A stretch of DNA of 64,000 nt from Steinernema hermaphroditum (lineage: Eukaryota > Nematoda > Chromadorea > Rhabditida > Steinernematidae): positions 11,378,092 through 11,442,091 of the forward strand of contig CM059623.1 of NCBI GenBank assembly GCA_030435675.1, written 5' to 3'. The notes below the pieces were generated by a model, which was given only the letters and a program-made list of their open reading frames with translations, was not told where the DNA came from and did not search any database. Position 1 is the stretch's first letter, and the number at the start of each line of letters is the position of its first letter. This document shows, piece after piece, positions 53,173 to 64,000 of the stretch. The position numbers and the translations under genes are program-made.

Positions 53173-53209
53173 TTTTCGCGCAAAAAAAATGAAACCGAAC
53201 TTTTCGCGC
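53173..53209. promoter_or_regulatory. Two E2F-like sites upstream of tim-1
   Basis: TTTTCGCGCAAAA at 53,173-53,185 contains an E2F consensus (TTTCGCGC) on one strand and TTTTGCGCG on the other. A second TTTTCGCGC lies at 53,201-53,209. Both are 160-200 bp upstream of the tim-1 ATG. E2F/DP control of replication genes is well established, and Timeless acts in S phase, so this fits. Binding is not shown. Confidence 0.55.
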
Positions 53210-53455
53210 TCGTGATTTACAGCTCGTCGCGAGATTTTCGCTTCGCCTAGCTTACTTTGTGCCATCGCTGCCGCTCTCCCCTCCATTGCTGTTATTTATT
53301 TAACTTCTGGCTGCGCGGAAATCATAATTTCCAATGAAGCGGTTGAACTCATCAGAGTTGTAGAAATAGCAGAATATGATTATGACGTTTCGGTGTCGAT
53401 TTCAAAGCGTGTTCTTCAGGGTGAATGGGTGTACAACAGTTTTGATGGAAACATA

Positions 53456-53461
53456 TTTATT
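53456..53461 (-). terminator. Poly(A) signal of the acyltransferase gene
   Basis: AATAAA on the minus strand, 49 bp after the stop at 53,510. Confidence 0.65.
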
Positions 53462-53509
53462 TTTTTCTATTGTTTTATAAATAATCTCAGTATATAACAA
53501 CATACAATC

Positions 53510-56500
53510 TCACTGTTCCCCGCATCCTTCTTTGAGCAAGGGAGCGTTCGCTCCCGCGACGCCGTCTTTCACGCCGTTCTTCAGAAGCGCGCCACCGCCG
53601 TTCTCCCTCTGGCGCGGTTTCGCCTTCGGCTTGCCGAGAATCGTGTCGAAGAACATCGACTCCAGCTTGCCGACGGGCACTTCAAAGGCCAAGCTGAGGA
53701 AGAAGGCGACGAAGTAGGAGACGATGACGGAGCCGGCGAAGATCGTGATCATCTGGTAGGTGGTGGTGAAGTGGAAGGGATGCGGCCGGCTGAAGTTGTA
53801 GAGCTGCAGCAGGATAGGATGGATCAAGTAGGCGCAGAAGGTGATGCGACTCAGCGGGATGAAGGCCCTCCAGCTGAGGAAACGGTTCACCGGGCCTGTA
53901 AGCGGGTTATTACTGCTGAGCCACGCCTCTACCGTACCTCCATAGCCAGAAGCGCAGGCGAAAGTGACCCAGGCCAAGGAACAGGCATAGGCGGCGCGTC
54001 CGAACAACACATAAGCGATCTTGTACCACTCGGAAATATCGCCCGTTCGCGCGTATTCGTAAAGTCCAAAAACGGCGTAGAGACCCATGAGGGTGGAGAT
54101 CGTCCAGCCAAGGGCTACTTGCTTCTAGAAGGTCATATGCATGCAGAGCTACAGGAGCTGGAACCTACAGGCGAGAGCTTAGCCCTCATATTGCACCTGT
54201 AGAGAGCGTATCCCGTAAGGATTCCCGTAATGTAAGGTCCACATCGGACGTATGGCTTCACGTATACGTCGTTCCAGTAGTCGTTGAGCTGTGCGACACT
54301 GAAAGAAGATTATTTTGTGTATGCCTAATAATGGCGCTCTCTCATCGCCACCCATCAAATGGCCATGGAACCGAAACTTACATAGTTAGTTTAGCCGTCA
54401 GCAGCGGCGCCGGAGGATAATCGTAGGCAAGCATAATGGCCAGCTTGGTTATCGCCGAAAAGATAATCAGTACGATAGACCCGGCCACTCCCAACATCTT
54501 CAGCCTGAAAGTCACACGATTTTGCGGGTTCTAGCTGAGTCATGTCCCACTTGTAGAGCATGATGATGAGAACGGGAGAGAAGACGTGGAACTGCATGTC
54601 GTTGGCCATGTACCAGGTCCATCCCATGCACTGAAACACACCGTTAACTGGCCATCTGGTCCGCCACAGCTTACTCCATCGCCACTGGTGGGCAAGAAGT
54701 TGTTCAAATAGATAAGGTTGGCCCAGTAGCTGGTCCGGCAGAATTGAGGTTCGATTGGGCGCCAGAAGGGTCCGTCGGAGATATAGGTGAAAATGGTCAC
54801 CATCAGGCACATGATGATGACGTAGACGGGCGTGAGCCTAAGCACGGACATACTCTATGTGGACCTTCGCCGCTTTGATACCTGAGATACCGCCTGATAT
54901 AGTACAGTAACCACATGCCAGGACTGAAAATTGATCGATTGGATGGAAACTTGCGGAAGAACAAGAAGCACGTGAGCATTCCACTGAAACAAGTTCCCGT
55001 GGGTTACGGTAGTAGGCCAATTACGGTACCTGAGGTAGAAGAAGGAGTCGACGGCTAGAGGTGCTTGGACGATGATCTGGTTGTGGAAGTACTTGGGGAA
55101 ACCTTGGAGGGTGGGAAAGAGGTTGTCTGAATATGGGAAGTACGGTAGGCTCAAGAGCGATGATACCTGTGGTCATGCTAGTGCAAATGTAGTAATACGT
55201 GTGGCCCAAGATGATCCAGGCCATGCTGAGAACACGAACTCCGTGAAGACAGTGTATCTGATCCTCTCCCTTCGCCGTTTTCAAAATGCTTTTCCCGTTT
55301 GTGTACATGGAGAAAGCGAGAAGGCAGCGGATGAACCAGCCTGGAAGGGTACTGTATGTATACGACGGATACGGTAGGTGCCGCGATTACTTTGTCCTTC
55401 CTGGAACGCTCTGAGCGCCACTTTGTCGCCGGAGAGCGGTTTAATCTCCTTCTGGTAGACGATGTAGTCGTAGAGCGACGCGAAGACCATCACGACGGCG
55501 ATGAATCCAACGAAGAATCTGTGGAACTGTTCGTCTTGTCACCGTAGGGAACACTTACAGCATGGCCATGGACTTCGAATCGTTCGACATGCTCGACTCG
55601 GGGCGATCGTTGCGGCACACGATGTTCACGTTGCAGACGAGCTTCTTGCCGGCGGCTGATTCGATCGACTGGTACACTGAAAGATGTACATGGTGGGATA
55701 CAGAAAAGGACCAATTTAGACCCTCGAGACAGTACAGCCACCGCCGAAGGAGAGGAAGCGCCTCAACCGGAACCTCTTCCGGATGGCCACCGCGCTCCAG
55801 CCGCCCGTGATTGACCGAAACTCGCCACTCGCCTATACCCAGCTCGTGGACTACATCCGAGAAGCTTCCCAGTTCGCCGAAGAGCCTGCAGAGAAGACTC
55901 GAAGACTGAAGTCGTCGACGATCGCCCTTCTCCGCCAGCGACACCTGCTACGCCAGCGCCAAGCAACTGCCTCCAACCGCCTGGAATTCACCGAATTCAA
56001 CAAGATGGTGCGCCGAGAAATCCGGAAGGACATCAACGACCATCATCGACTCCTGGTGGAAGAAGCAGTCAAAAACGCGAGAGGCCTGCGCACGCTACAC
56101 AAGGAGACGACGATAGGAAGAAGGCACATCGTCCAACTACGAAATCAAGAAGGCGCTCTGTGTACGACAAAGACGATGATCTACGATGCCGTGAGGGAAT
56201 TCTACAACGAACTCTACGCATCCACGGTGCACGTCGACTACGAAGCCTCTGAAGCGATGGACGACTGCCCGGAATTCCTGGAAATTGAAGTCCGAGAAGC
56301 GTTGAAGAAGATGAAGACCGGCCGAAGCCCCGGACAAGACAAGGTCACGGTGGAAATGCTCAAATTGGGCGAGAGCACCTTCATCCGCCCTCTGACCGAC
56401 ATCTTCAACAGATGCCTGCGATGCTGCGAAGTTCCTGAGAAGATGGCCGACGCCTCGACTGTGCTCCTGTACAAGAAAGGAGATCCGCTGCTGATCAAGA

Positions 56501-59500
56501 ACTACAGGCCCATCTCGCTGCTCTCCGTAATATACAAGCTACTCACGAAGACAATCGTGCAACGGATTGAACACGTTTTGGACGCCGCCCAGCCAGTGGA
56601 ACAGGCCGGATTCAGAAGAAACTTCTCGACGATCGACCACCTACACGCCGTCAACGAGCTGCTGGAGAAGACTCGCGAATACCGTGTCCCGATCTACATC
56701 GTCTTCGTCGATTTTGAGAAGGCCTTCGACACGGTAGAAGCCAACGCGATCTGGAAGGCAATCGAACGGCAAGGCGTGCCACGGCAGATCGTTGCCCTCC
56801 TCCGGAGGATCCAAGATGAAGCCGCGAGTCACATCCAGTTAGGAGAAGACCGTGTGCCGATCAACATCCAGCGAGGGGTCCGGCAGGGAGACGTCATCAG
56901 CCCGAAGCTCTTCACGGCGACGCTCGAGCAAATCTTCCGCGAACTCGACTGGACGAACTGCGGACTCATCGTCAATGGTGAGAGGCTGTTCAACCTCCGG
57001 TTTGCAGACGATATCGCACTGGTGGCCACGTCGGAGGAAGAGCTGCAGAAGATGGTCGACGAACTCAACGAAGTGTCCCTCCGGAGCGGCCTCAAGATCA
57101 ACGCAGAGAAGACGAAGATCATGGCGAACGAAGAAGCGACGATCCTCCTGAACGGGAACGCTCTGGAACAAGTCGAAGCCTTCGTCTACCTCGGCCAAGA
57201 AGTCCGCCTCGCGAGAAACCATCTGAAAGAAGTGGGACGAAGGATACGCAGCGGCTGGAACGTCTTCCGCAAGTACCAGGAGTTCCTGACATCGCCTTCA
57301 GTCCTGATGCGGTGGAAAAGAAGACTCTTCAACCAGTGCGTGCTACCGGCGATGCTGTACGGTTGTGAAACCTGGACGCTGACGAAAGCAGCACGAAAAA
57401 AGTTGGAAACCAGTCAGCGTCGAATGGAACGAAGAATGCTACGTGTAAGGCTCCTGGACAGAAAGACGAACGAGTGGCTGAGAGGAGTAACGAAGCTGAA
57501 GGACGCCCACGGATCAGCGATAAGAAGGAAGTGGAACTACGCCTGGAAGACTGCTCGTGAACTGCCTGAGAAGTGGTCGACGAAGCTCGAAGAATGGCGG
57601 CCACCGACGACGCGCCCCATCGGAAGACCGAGGACCAGATGGCGAGATGATTTCACGAAGAAACTCGGAATGCAACGGTGGCGACAACGGGCACGAGAAG
57701 AGGACCGACAACAATGGATTCATATGGGGTGTGGCTCGATGTAATGTTGAAGATTCCACAAATAAATCGTAATCGTAATCGTAATCGAGACAGTAATCCC
57801 AAGGTTGATGTTAAAAAGCAGTCAATAGTTTCAAAGTATAACTGCTTACGCTTTACCCGAAACTCATAAATTTCTGTGACTATCCACTTAAATGAACTTG
57901 TTTCGAAGTTTGACCCTTACGAGTCTGAACTGGGACTCGGTTAGAATGACTATTTGAACTTTCGTACCTATGCTCACATGTGATCTGGTGACACATCTGA
58001 GCTCTTTCAAGTTCAAATCATGAATTAGATATGAACTAGCATGTTCGGCGGCCTTTGGCTCCCTTTATAGTACGCAATCCAAAATTCAAAGTCATGTTTC
58101 ATATTCAATAAAGAGAATGATTCTTGGCTCTGTTCCTAGCAGCAAAATTCCAACTAAACTGATGACAGTGAGTCATTCGTTTAGTCAAATTCCTCATCCT
58201 TTCTCCGATCCTTGCCCCATTCAAAACCTCGTCTGCGGTTCATGCCTCATCTCCCCCTCATTCCTCTGTCCATGCTGTTCTGTCCTGTCCATTTTAAGAC
58301 GAAATTAATTAATGAATTACGCACCTCTTTGAGGTGCACAGATTGTGTACTGTCATCATCTTCACGAATCATTGTCCGTTGATGTGTGTGCTTGTTACTG
58401 ATGTGTTTAACTCACAGAACTGCATGATCTTCTTCACATCGTACTCGGTGCACGTGTCGGGAGTGCAAAGACCGTAGTTGAGCAGTGGGAACATATCGAA
58501 GCACTTGTGGTCGTCTTCGCTCCACTCGTTGTTGGCCGTCTGCGCTGTTCCGCTCAAAAGACGGCGATAAGACTTCCCTCCGGGCGATCTTCGAACTTAC
58601 GAACAATGCGCCGTGACGTTCGGCTTCTCCGCCGCCGACGACGCGAACGCCTTCAGGGGATTGTTGCGGTTGTAGGGCTGGAAGTGCGCCATACAGTACT
58701 GGCCGTTCCATTTCTGGCTGCAAAAGGAGATAGAGTAAAATCGGAAGACGCCACCACTGCTACCCCTGACGATTCTTCTGGATTGAGATCTTGCGACAGG
58801 TGTGCCACGAGCCGATCCATAGGTTGTTTCCTCCGGTCACTGCCGCCGGAACTTTTCCCATCGCATCGATGACTGAAACCGGACAGTTTGGTATTTTTTT
58901 GTTAGTCTTTTTTCAACTAAGAAGGATTAAGGGTGTCCGAAATTGAGTGATTACCGGCGACTATCTGATCTTGATCAGACCATTTCTGTAGATGGTTTGC
59001 GAAGAAACGCACTCTATTACTGACGTGCACCGCTGAGTGACAGGCTCGTTTTTGCTAACTGTAAGTGCGTAACCACTCTACGTGTAAGAAGAACACAATC
59101 AACATATATCTGTAGAAAAGGTGGTGCAAAGTAGTCAATTTCAGCTGCATTTTAATTAGGAATTTAGAAGCAATTTTGATACATTAAGTTTGTGAAGTTC
59201 AGCTTAACAACAGTCACCAGTTTATTCATAGCAATGTAAGGGACTTCATGTTGCGATGCGGGTGGTAGCGCAGTACTGTTTCTCGCTAAATACCTTGGGA
59301 ACCTTGAGCTATTCCTTCCGAAGGTTCCAAAATAAAACAACAATGAGTGCATTTTTCATGGGGAATAGGGCGGCAGGATGGTTCAAAAATTCCGCCGCAC
59401 TCTCTCTCTCTTTGCGTGGTATGTGTTGTTATATCCACGTCCTATCTTACCTCTGTTTAAGGAACGGATAAAGCGCACTTTTCAGTTCACAAAAATTGAA

Positions 59501-61454
59501 ATATATCCGTTTCATAGCATCTAGGTGATTTAGATGAAAACTAATAAATTCAGCTTTCTAAATAACAATAGGAGAAAAAAAGCGACAAAAACCAAAAAGG
59601 GATGTTGCCCTCACTAAGTCAGTGTTCGAACTTAAGAGAGTTCTGTCTTGGGTTTTCACCAAGAAGAGGACAAGAACAAAGGCTGAATCCGAAGGTTTTT
59701 CCGTGATACGAAAGCCCATATTTGGGCATTTGGTGAAGACATGTGAAATCACCATTTGGGGTTCATTCTGTAACAAAGGAAGCTCCCACAAATCTAGCAA
59801 CCTCCTCAGAACTTAGGATTGTTGTAGCCATTCTGTATTCGATAGATCACTTTATAATGAACCAACTGAACCATTAATGTTTAATAGGTGCATGAGCATT
59901 ACTTTCGTAATGGTTGCTTATTACATTCATACACTAAACCTGTTTATCGCTGTTTATCAGGGTTGTTTATCACTCCGTTAACAACTGAGTGGTACCGTTT
60001 TTTATGTTTTGGGATTTGTTTTTTTCCCTCGGCGTTTGTCAGGTCTCTCCTATAGAATAGTCTCCCCTTGTTGCATCACATTTACTTCTTTACAAGCGGC
60101 TGAACTGAGGTGACACGCTAAAAAGCGCGTTTATGGCTCATAAATTTTGCGCCCCTTCTGTTTGTGGAGTGACCGTAACGAACAGTCGAATGATAAACGG
60201 TGGACTTTGGACCGAATGCGCACATATGAGCCTGACATTTACAAACAGATTAGTCACCAGCCTAACTACACAACAAACACTTATGTTCCTCGTGTGACAG
60301 CTGCCTCTTAGATGGCTCTAGGAATGCACATACTACTTCCCACGTTTAATAGTTCATAAATTCTCTCTCGCCATATTATAAAGTCGTAACTTTTATCACC
60401 ACGGCTTTCTGCTCTATGGTTCCTGATTCGATTTTCCCTCAAAAGCCCCTTCCACCGGCACAAGCACACTACACCAATCGATCGCCTCTCAATCCGATCA
60501 ATCAAGCAAGCAAAAACAAACATATCAGAGGCTATACTTTGGACCCGCTCACCCCTTCCTGGCGACACTATCGCGCCACTCGGTGCAATAAAAACACTGA
60601 CACGTGTTAGAAACACACCCGGAGGTGCCTTGGAGGCGGCCAATGATCAGTTTTTATGGATAAGCAAAATGCAGAATAACACTGAAATGGCTGCAGGAGA
60701 GAGTGATATCTCGTGGTCATACGGTACCTGAATTTCAAGGCAAAAAATGGAGACATAAAAGTGCAAAAAATGTGCAGTGAAAGATGATTTAAATGTACTG
60801 TATTCTCTCAACAGCGCAATGCACCAAGATGAGCCTTAGATAGGGAGTGTCTTTCGTTCGATGGCGACATCTCTTAGATGATCGTCTAAATCATAGTTAA
60901 TTGAGTGTTTCACACGAAAGGACCAAATATGGCAGAGCTACTTATATCAATTTTGCACTCGACTTCAACCACTATCTTTACATTTGAACTGTATTTAAGA
61001 ACCAACCATTGAAGATCCACTGATTCTGCGAGAACTCGTTCTTGTAGTTGGCAGTGCAGGAGCAGTTCGCGCACTGATCCCTCCTCTCCACCGTCCGCGC
61101 ATACTTGATCGCCGTCCACACGAAATGGGACAGGTCGGCGAGACAGGGCGCCGAAACGTCGTAGTGGCTGAGGGGCTCCAGGAAGCCGAGGATATGGTTG
61201 AGGTAGTCGACGTCGGCCGTCTGCACGGAGTCGATCAGTTTGCGTTCGGAGGAGGAGAAGAAATGACGGAAGATGTCGAGATCGAGTATGAGCTGCATTT
61301 CGGAGTCGTGCATGAACTCGGAGATCATCGAGCTGAGGATGGACGCCTCTTCGTCGTCGTAGAGAACGTCGTCGGCATGGCTCTGCGCTTCGAGCGTCGA
61401 AGCTAGCGGGAGGAGGAGAAGAAGGAGCAGGGAGAGAGCTTTGGATGTCAGCAT
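53510..61454 (-). CDS. NRF-6-type multipass membrane acyltransferase
   Basis: Sixteen exons: 61454-61007, 58872-58764, 58717-58601, 58552-58416, 55676-55559, 55518-55391, 55340-55167, 55126-55030, 54983-54951, 54923-54882, 54837-54675, 54630-54551, 54504-54382, 54298-54169, 54124-53938, 53895-53510; 823 aa, the usual family size. A signal peptide (MLTSKALSLLLLLLLPLAS) precedes a cysteine-rich NRF domain (LWIGSWHTC, KWNGQYC, YGLCTPDTC). The acyltransferase-3 domain follows with family hallmarks: HCLHGVRVLSMAWIILGHTY, DSFFYLSGML, RYLRLTPVY, GWTWYMANDMQFHVFSP and many membrane helices. C. elegans relatives (nrf-6, ndg-4, oac genes) act in lipid or drug handling in intestine and epidermis; the substrate is unknown. 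Exon 4 needs a weak TTTTGAG acceptor. Intron 4 carries a LINE in antisense. An acceptor at 61,480 may mark a trans-spliced start, with a short overlapping upstream ORF. Confidence 0.92.
55724..55734. repeat. Left target-site duplication of the LINE
   Basis: TCGAGACAGTA, identical to 57,785-57,795 on the other side of the element. Confidence 0.85.
55735..57784 (+). mobile_element. 5'-truncated RTE-type LINE retrotransposon
   Basis: A non-LTR element inserted in antisense orientation in intron 4 of the acyltransferase gene, only about 50 bp before the intron's 3' splice site. The 11-bp sequence TCGAGACAGTA flanks it on both sides (55,724-55,734 and 57,785-57,795), a perfect target-site duplication. 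The 3' end has a very short UTR and a microsatellite tail of AATCGT units, as in RTE elements. The apurinic-like endonuclease half of the usual single ORF is missing, so this copy is truncated and cannot move by itself. The perfect duplication and open frame indicate a recent insertion. Confidence 0.9.
55783..57744 (+). pseudogene. LINE reverse transcriptase, N-terminally truncated
   Basis: An open frame of 653 codons from the first ATG; the frame is open back to the element's truncated 5' edge. Reverse transcriptase motifs run in order: NYRPISLLS, EQAGFRRNFST, FVDFEKAFDTV (about residues 308-318), GVRQGDVISPKLF and the catalytic RFADDIAL (about 406-413). The C-terminal part ends with GRPRTRWRDDF and a W-R-A-D-Q-W region, as in RTE-clade proteins. 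No stop or frameshift interrupts it. The N-terminal endonuclease domain is absent, so it is called a truncated copy. It runs against the host gene's transcription. Clade assignment is by motif recognition, not by alignment. Confidence 0.88.
57785..57795. repeat. Right target-site duplication of the LINE
   Basis: TCGAGACAGTA directly after the AATCGT-type tail, identical to 55,724-55,734. Confidence 0.85.
58873..61006. other. First intron of the acyltransferase gene, no nested gene seen
   Basis: This 2.1-kb intron is AT-rich and far longer than most introns here. I see no coding exon or RNA gene in it. First introns of this length in nematodes often hold regulatory elements, but I can point to no specific site. 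Confidence 0.5.
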
Positions 61455-61888
61455 GACAAAGCGGGGGAGTGCATTCGATCTGGAATCAAGGCAAGACATA
61501 GCATCGGTCCGTAGCAATCAAAAAGCGCGGAGGACTTCTTTGTCAACAATTTTAAAGAAAATATTTATCGACAGATTGTGAAATTACGTCTTGTAATAAC
61601 GTTCCTCCGTCGAGAGTGGTACATAAAAGGTGTGTGAACAGTCAAAAGTGCAGAAATGGTTTTCCAATGGACATGGATGTCTCACCGAAGTGTAGTGTAG
61701 CAGATATTTGAAATTATTAAAGATTCCAGAAAGCTTCCAACAACCGTTCAGGAGAAAAAGAGAACGCTTTAGATGAACAAGAACTCATCAAATAACCGAA
61801 GATTGAAACTTGTATTGCCACACGGCCAGTCTACTGGGGACACACACGAATGTGCCGAGTGTCTCAAAAAAGTGCACTTAAGACAGAC

Positions 61889-61999
61889 GTCTAGAGAGTC
61901 ATTTCCAGAGCTTAAAAGCATGAGACCTATCGGTTTCTTATGTTTTTCGTTTTCCTACCGGTCTCACGATGGAATGCTGTCGGAAATGACTTCTCAGAC
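61889..61999. repeat. Imperfect hairpin, possible foldback element remnant
   Basis: GTCTAGAGAGTCATTTCC at 61,889-61,906 pairs with GGAAATGACTTCTCAGAC at 61,982-61,999 with few mismatches. Inner arms TGAGACC (61,921) and GGTCTCA (61,960) also pair. No clear target duplication, so it may be an old MITE fragment or a structured RNA. Confidence 0.45.
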
Positions 62000-62448
62000 T
62001 ATCTGTCAGACAGATAGACACTACCTGTTCTGGGACATTCTGCAAGAATCACGTTAATTGAACACGTTCTTCGCGAGTCAAAAAAGGGACCCGAGGAAAA
62101 TGACGTTATCTCTTAAGTGCTCAAGGAACGCTCTTAAGTAGAAACACCCACAGAGGAAGTGTCTCCAGGTGATGATCTCTTGCACAGTTGTACATACTTT
62201 CTCCTTTCCAAGGAGACCAGCAGTTTAATACCCTTATCACCGCTAAATCGCTGAGCCCGCAGAATCTGTCACAATGTCAAAGATACCGCATCCACACTCT
62301 CTGGACCCTCAGAAGTGCACCCATAAAAAGTAATAAAAAATTGCACAGCTCTTGCACCAGATAGAATAGGTCATGTAGTAGACAAGACGTCGAACAACCA
62401 AAATAGACGAGACAATAAATCAAACCACAGCGAACAAATCGATTCCCC

Positions 62449-62642
62449 TTGATTCCGGCGAAGTCGCCTCCAGAGGAGTCGCCTCGGAGCGTGGAAGACG
62501 CGACGGCGGTCGAACCGCCGGCGACGCCGACAGACAGCGGAAGGGGCGCGGCGGCGGCGACAAAAAGTGGCCGAGAGATAATGAAGTTGAGGAGGTGTGG
62601 ACGCGCCACGAACGACAGTTTCTGTGTTCTGCATGACGAGAC
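62449..62642 (+). other. Doubtful coding exon in a GC-rich island
   Basis: A plus-strand open frame encodes an acidic Pro/Ser/Thr-rich start (AKSPPEESPRSVEDA) and then a basic part, ending at a plausible donor (gacgag acg followed by GTAATT). GC content and amino-acid balance resemble an exon, but there is no clear acceptor, no partner exon and no family match. It could equally be a GC-rich regulatory island. Confidence 0.2.
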
Positions 62643-64000
62643 GGTAATTACGGGGAGAGGGAGAACGCCCGGCAGGCCGTGACCCCACGTCGACAAGGAG
62701 CGTGGATGCACTTGGCCTGTTTGTCGCTGAGGAGTTTCGCGGAGAATAGCGACGATGAATCAGCCGTCAGCTGTGAGCGGGAGCCGTCGGGAACGGCAAC
62801 AAAGATGTTGCCATAAGACCGGGAAACGGGTTTGTTCGGCAGCAGCAGGGGAAAGATCAGTTCTTGTGATCTTTGAGGTTTTCGGGTGCGAACTGGGCAC
62901 TCGTCGGGACAGGACAGGAGTCTCCGGGTAGATAAGATAGGTAGGAAATGAACAAAAGAGAGAATAGTGAAGAATTCTCCGCAACTAGGAAGGGGTACTG
63001 TACATCTGTTACTTTAAAAGTTCAGATGGAGTAAAGAACTTTATCTTACAATAGCTGTTAACATTTTTAAAGCTCCCTCGTGATACAGGTACAGATGCCA
63101 TTATAATGGCCAAGAATAGCATTATTATTCAACTACCTGATATACGAGGAGGGCAGTGAGGTGTGAACGCGAAACTGTGACGTGTGAACATAGATGAATG
63201 CGTTCGTGAGAGTTCGTGATGCTTGAGATTTTTTATTCTCAAATGCGAGTGGGGAGCTCATAGGGGGCATGGAGAGACATGGGGAGATGTTAAAATGAAG
63301 ACAGTATTAAAAAGAAAACGACAATTCGCTAACTTTGTAAAAAAGGTCCCTCAATACCTGAGTTTGCAAAGCCGCCCAATATTTGCCGGTATCAGAAGCT
63401 CTCGGTCGCGCGTCGAGGTACTACGTGAATACTGTGACGCACTGGAAAAACTATTGCGGTTTCAACAAGGCATCATGAAACATTCAGGCTTGACTTAGAC
63501 TCATGCATAAACCCATGGAAACTTTGAGCTTTTCGTAATTATACTTGTGAACCGTATTGTTGGCCTTTTCACCCATATGTGATTCCGCGTCCAATTTTAA
63601 TGGGATTTCGGAGATATCTCATTGTTTCGACGATTATTTCACCTTATGGGAGCTGCATTATGTGGGGATAACCGCAGTTTTTTTGCCAGAAGACAGACAA
63701 GCATGTTAAGCCCAGGTGTGCCTCTTAACCTTCCAAGTGAAGAAATCAAATCAAGGGACAGGGACAATTGGGACAATTGGACAATCAAAGGGACAATTTT
63801 GTTTTGTTTTGCGGTTCATATACGTGTATGTCAAATTGTCAAATTTTTGGGAGCTGACTATTATTTTCCTGGCGTAGTTTCCTAGCCAAATGTGTCAAAA
63901 CTGATACCTGTGAAGCCAGTGATAACTGCACTTTTCCCATTTGATTAGGTTCACTTGGAGGGTTAAGGACGCCGTTCTGGAGACTAGACAAAATACGAAA

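Larger units (their letters stand above)
61455..64000. other. Upstream region of the acyltransferase gene, mostly unassigned
   Basis: About 2.5 kb to the window edge. It holds a hairpin (61,889-61,999), a GC-rich island (about 62,450-62,730) and a short run of GGGACAATT-like units near 63,756-63,800. No recognisable gene. The sequence at about 63,300-63,620 could be a decayed repeat, but I cannot name it. Confidence 0.4.

Noticed and set aside
56238..57759. Several minus-strand open frames opposite the reverse transcriptase
   Set aside because: Shadows of the high-GC coding strand without family features.
55735..57784. The LINE as an autonomous full-length element
   Set aside because: The endonuclease part is missing and the target-site duplication abuts the truncated 5' edge, so this is a 5'-truncated copy.
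63756..63800. GGGACAATT-like short tandem repeat
   Set aside because: Only a few imperfect units; too little to call a functional or mobile repeat.

Overview
This window looks like nematode nuclear DNA, probably from a rhabditid-type chromadorean. The genes are split by many introns of about 40-50 nt with TTTCAG-type acceptors. AATAAA poly(A) signals follow four of the five genes. Three starts sit just behind an acceptor, as in spliced-leader trans-splicing, and the best protein matches I recognise are C. elegans-type genes. I did not assign a species.

Layout. (1) 1-34,833 is one uninterrupted tandem array of a roughly 173-bp satellite, about 201 copies, already running at the left edge. It has zones of different monomer subtypes and recent multi-monomer duplications near its right end. 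It stops abruptly at a short GT run. (2) 34,834 to about 42,670 holds no gene I can support. It contains a 430-bp foldback MITE with a TTA duplication (39,123-39,552) and several GC-rich islands and short palindromes. (3) 42,725-46,959 (+) is an extended synaptotagmin (SMP plus three C2 domains, 10 exons, 796 aa). Its fifth intron hosts a complete small gene on the opposite strand (45,403-45,134): a 75-aa secreted His-rich and Gly/Tyr-rich peptide precursor with its own CRE-like site, TATA box, intron and poly(A) signal. (4) A strong hairpin lies between the convergent extended-synaptotagmin and cyclophilin genes. (5) 48,967-47,348 (-) is a PPIL4/SIG-7-type nuclear cyclophilin with RRM and RS tail. 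(6) 53,011-49,409 (-) is Timeless/TIM-1, with E2F-like sites just upstream. (7) 61,454-53,510 (-) is an NRF-6-type membrane acyltransferase of 16 exons and 823 aa. One of its introns carries a 5'-truncated RTE-type LINE in antisense orientation, flanked by a perfect 11-bp target-site duplication. (8) 61.5-64 kb is mostly empty, with one hairpin and one doubtful exon.

The three minus-strand genes lie head to tail (acyltransferase, then tim-1, then sig-7). The 442-bp gap between tim-1 and sig-7 would allow an operon, but this is not shown. Exon models were built by hand from splice signals and reading frame. All five totals are multiples of three and end at a stop. The candidates for something undescribed are the nested peptide gene, a TACCGTA/TACGGTA motif shared by the tiny introns of two genes, and the uneven variation within the satellite monomer.
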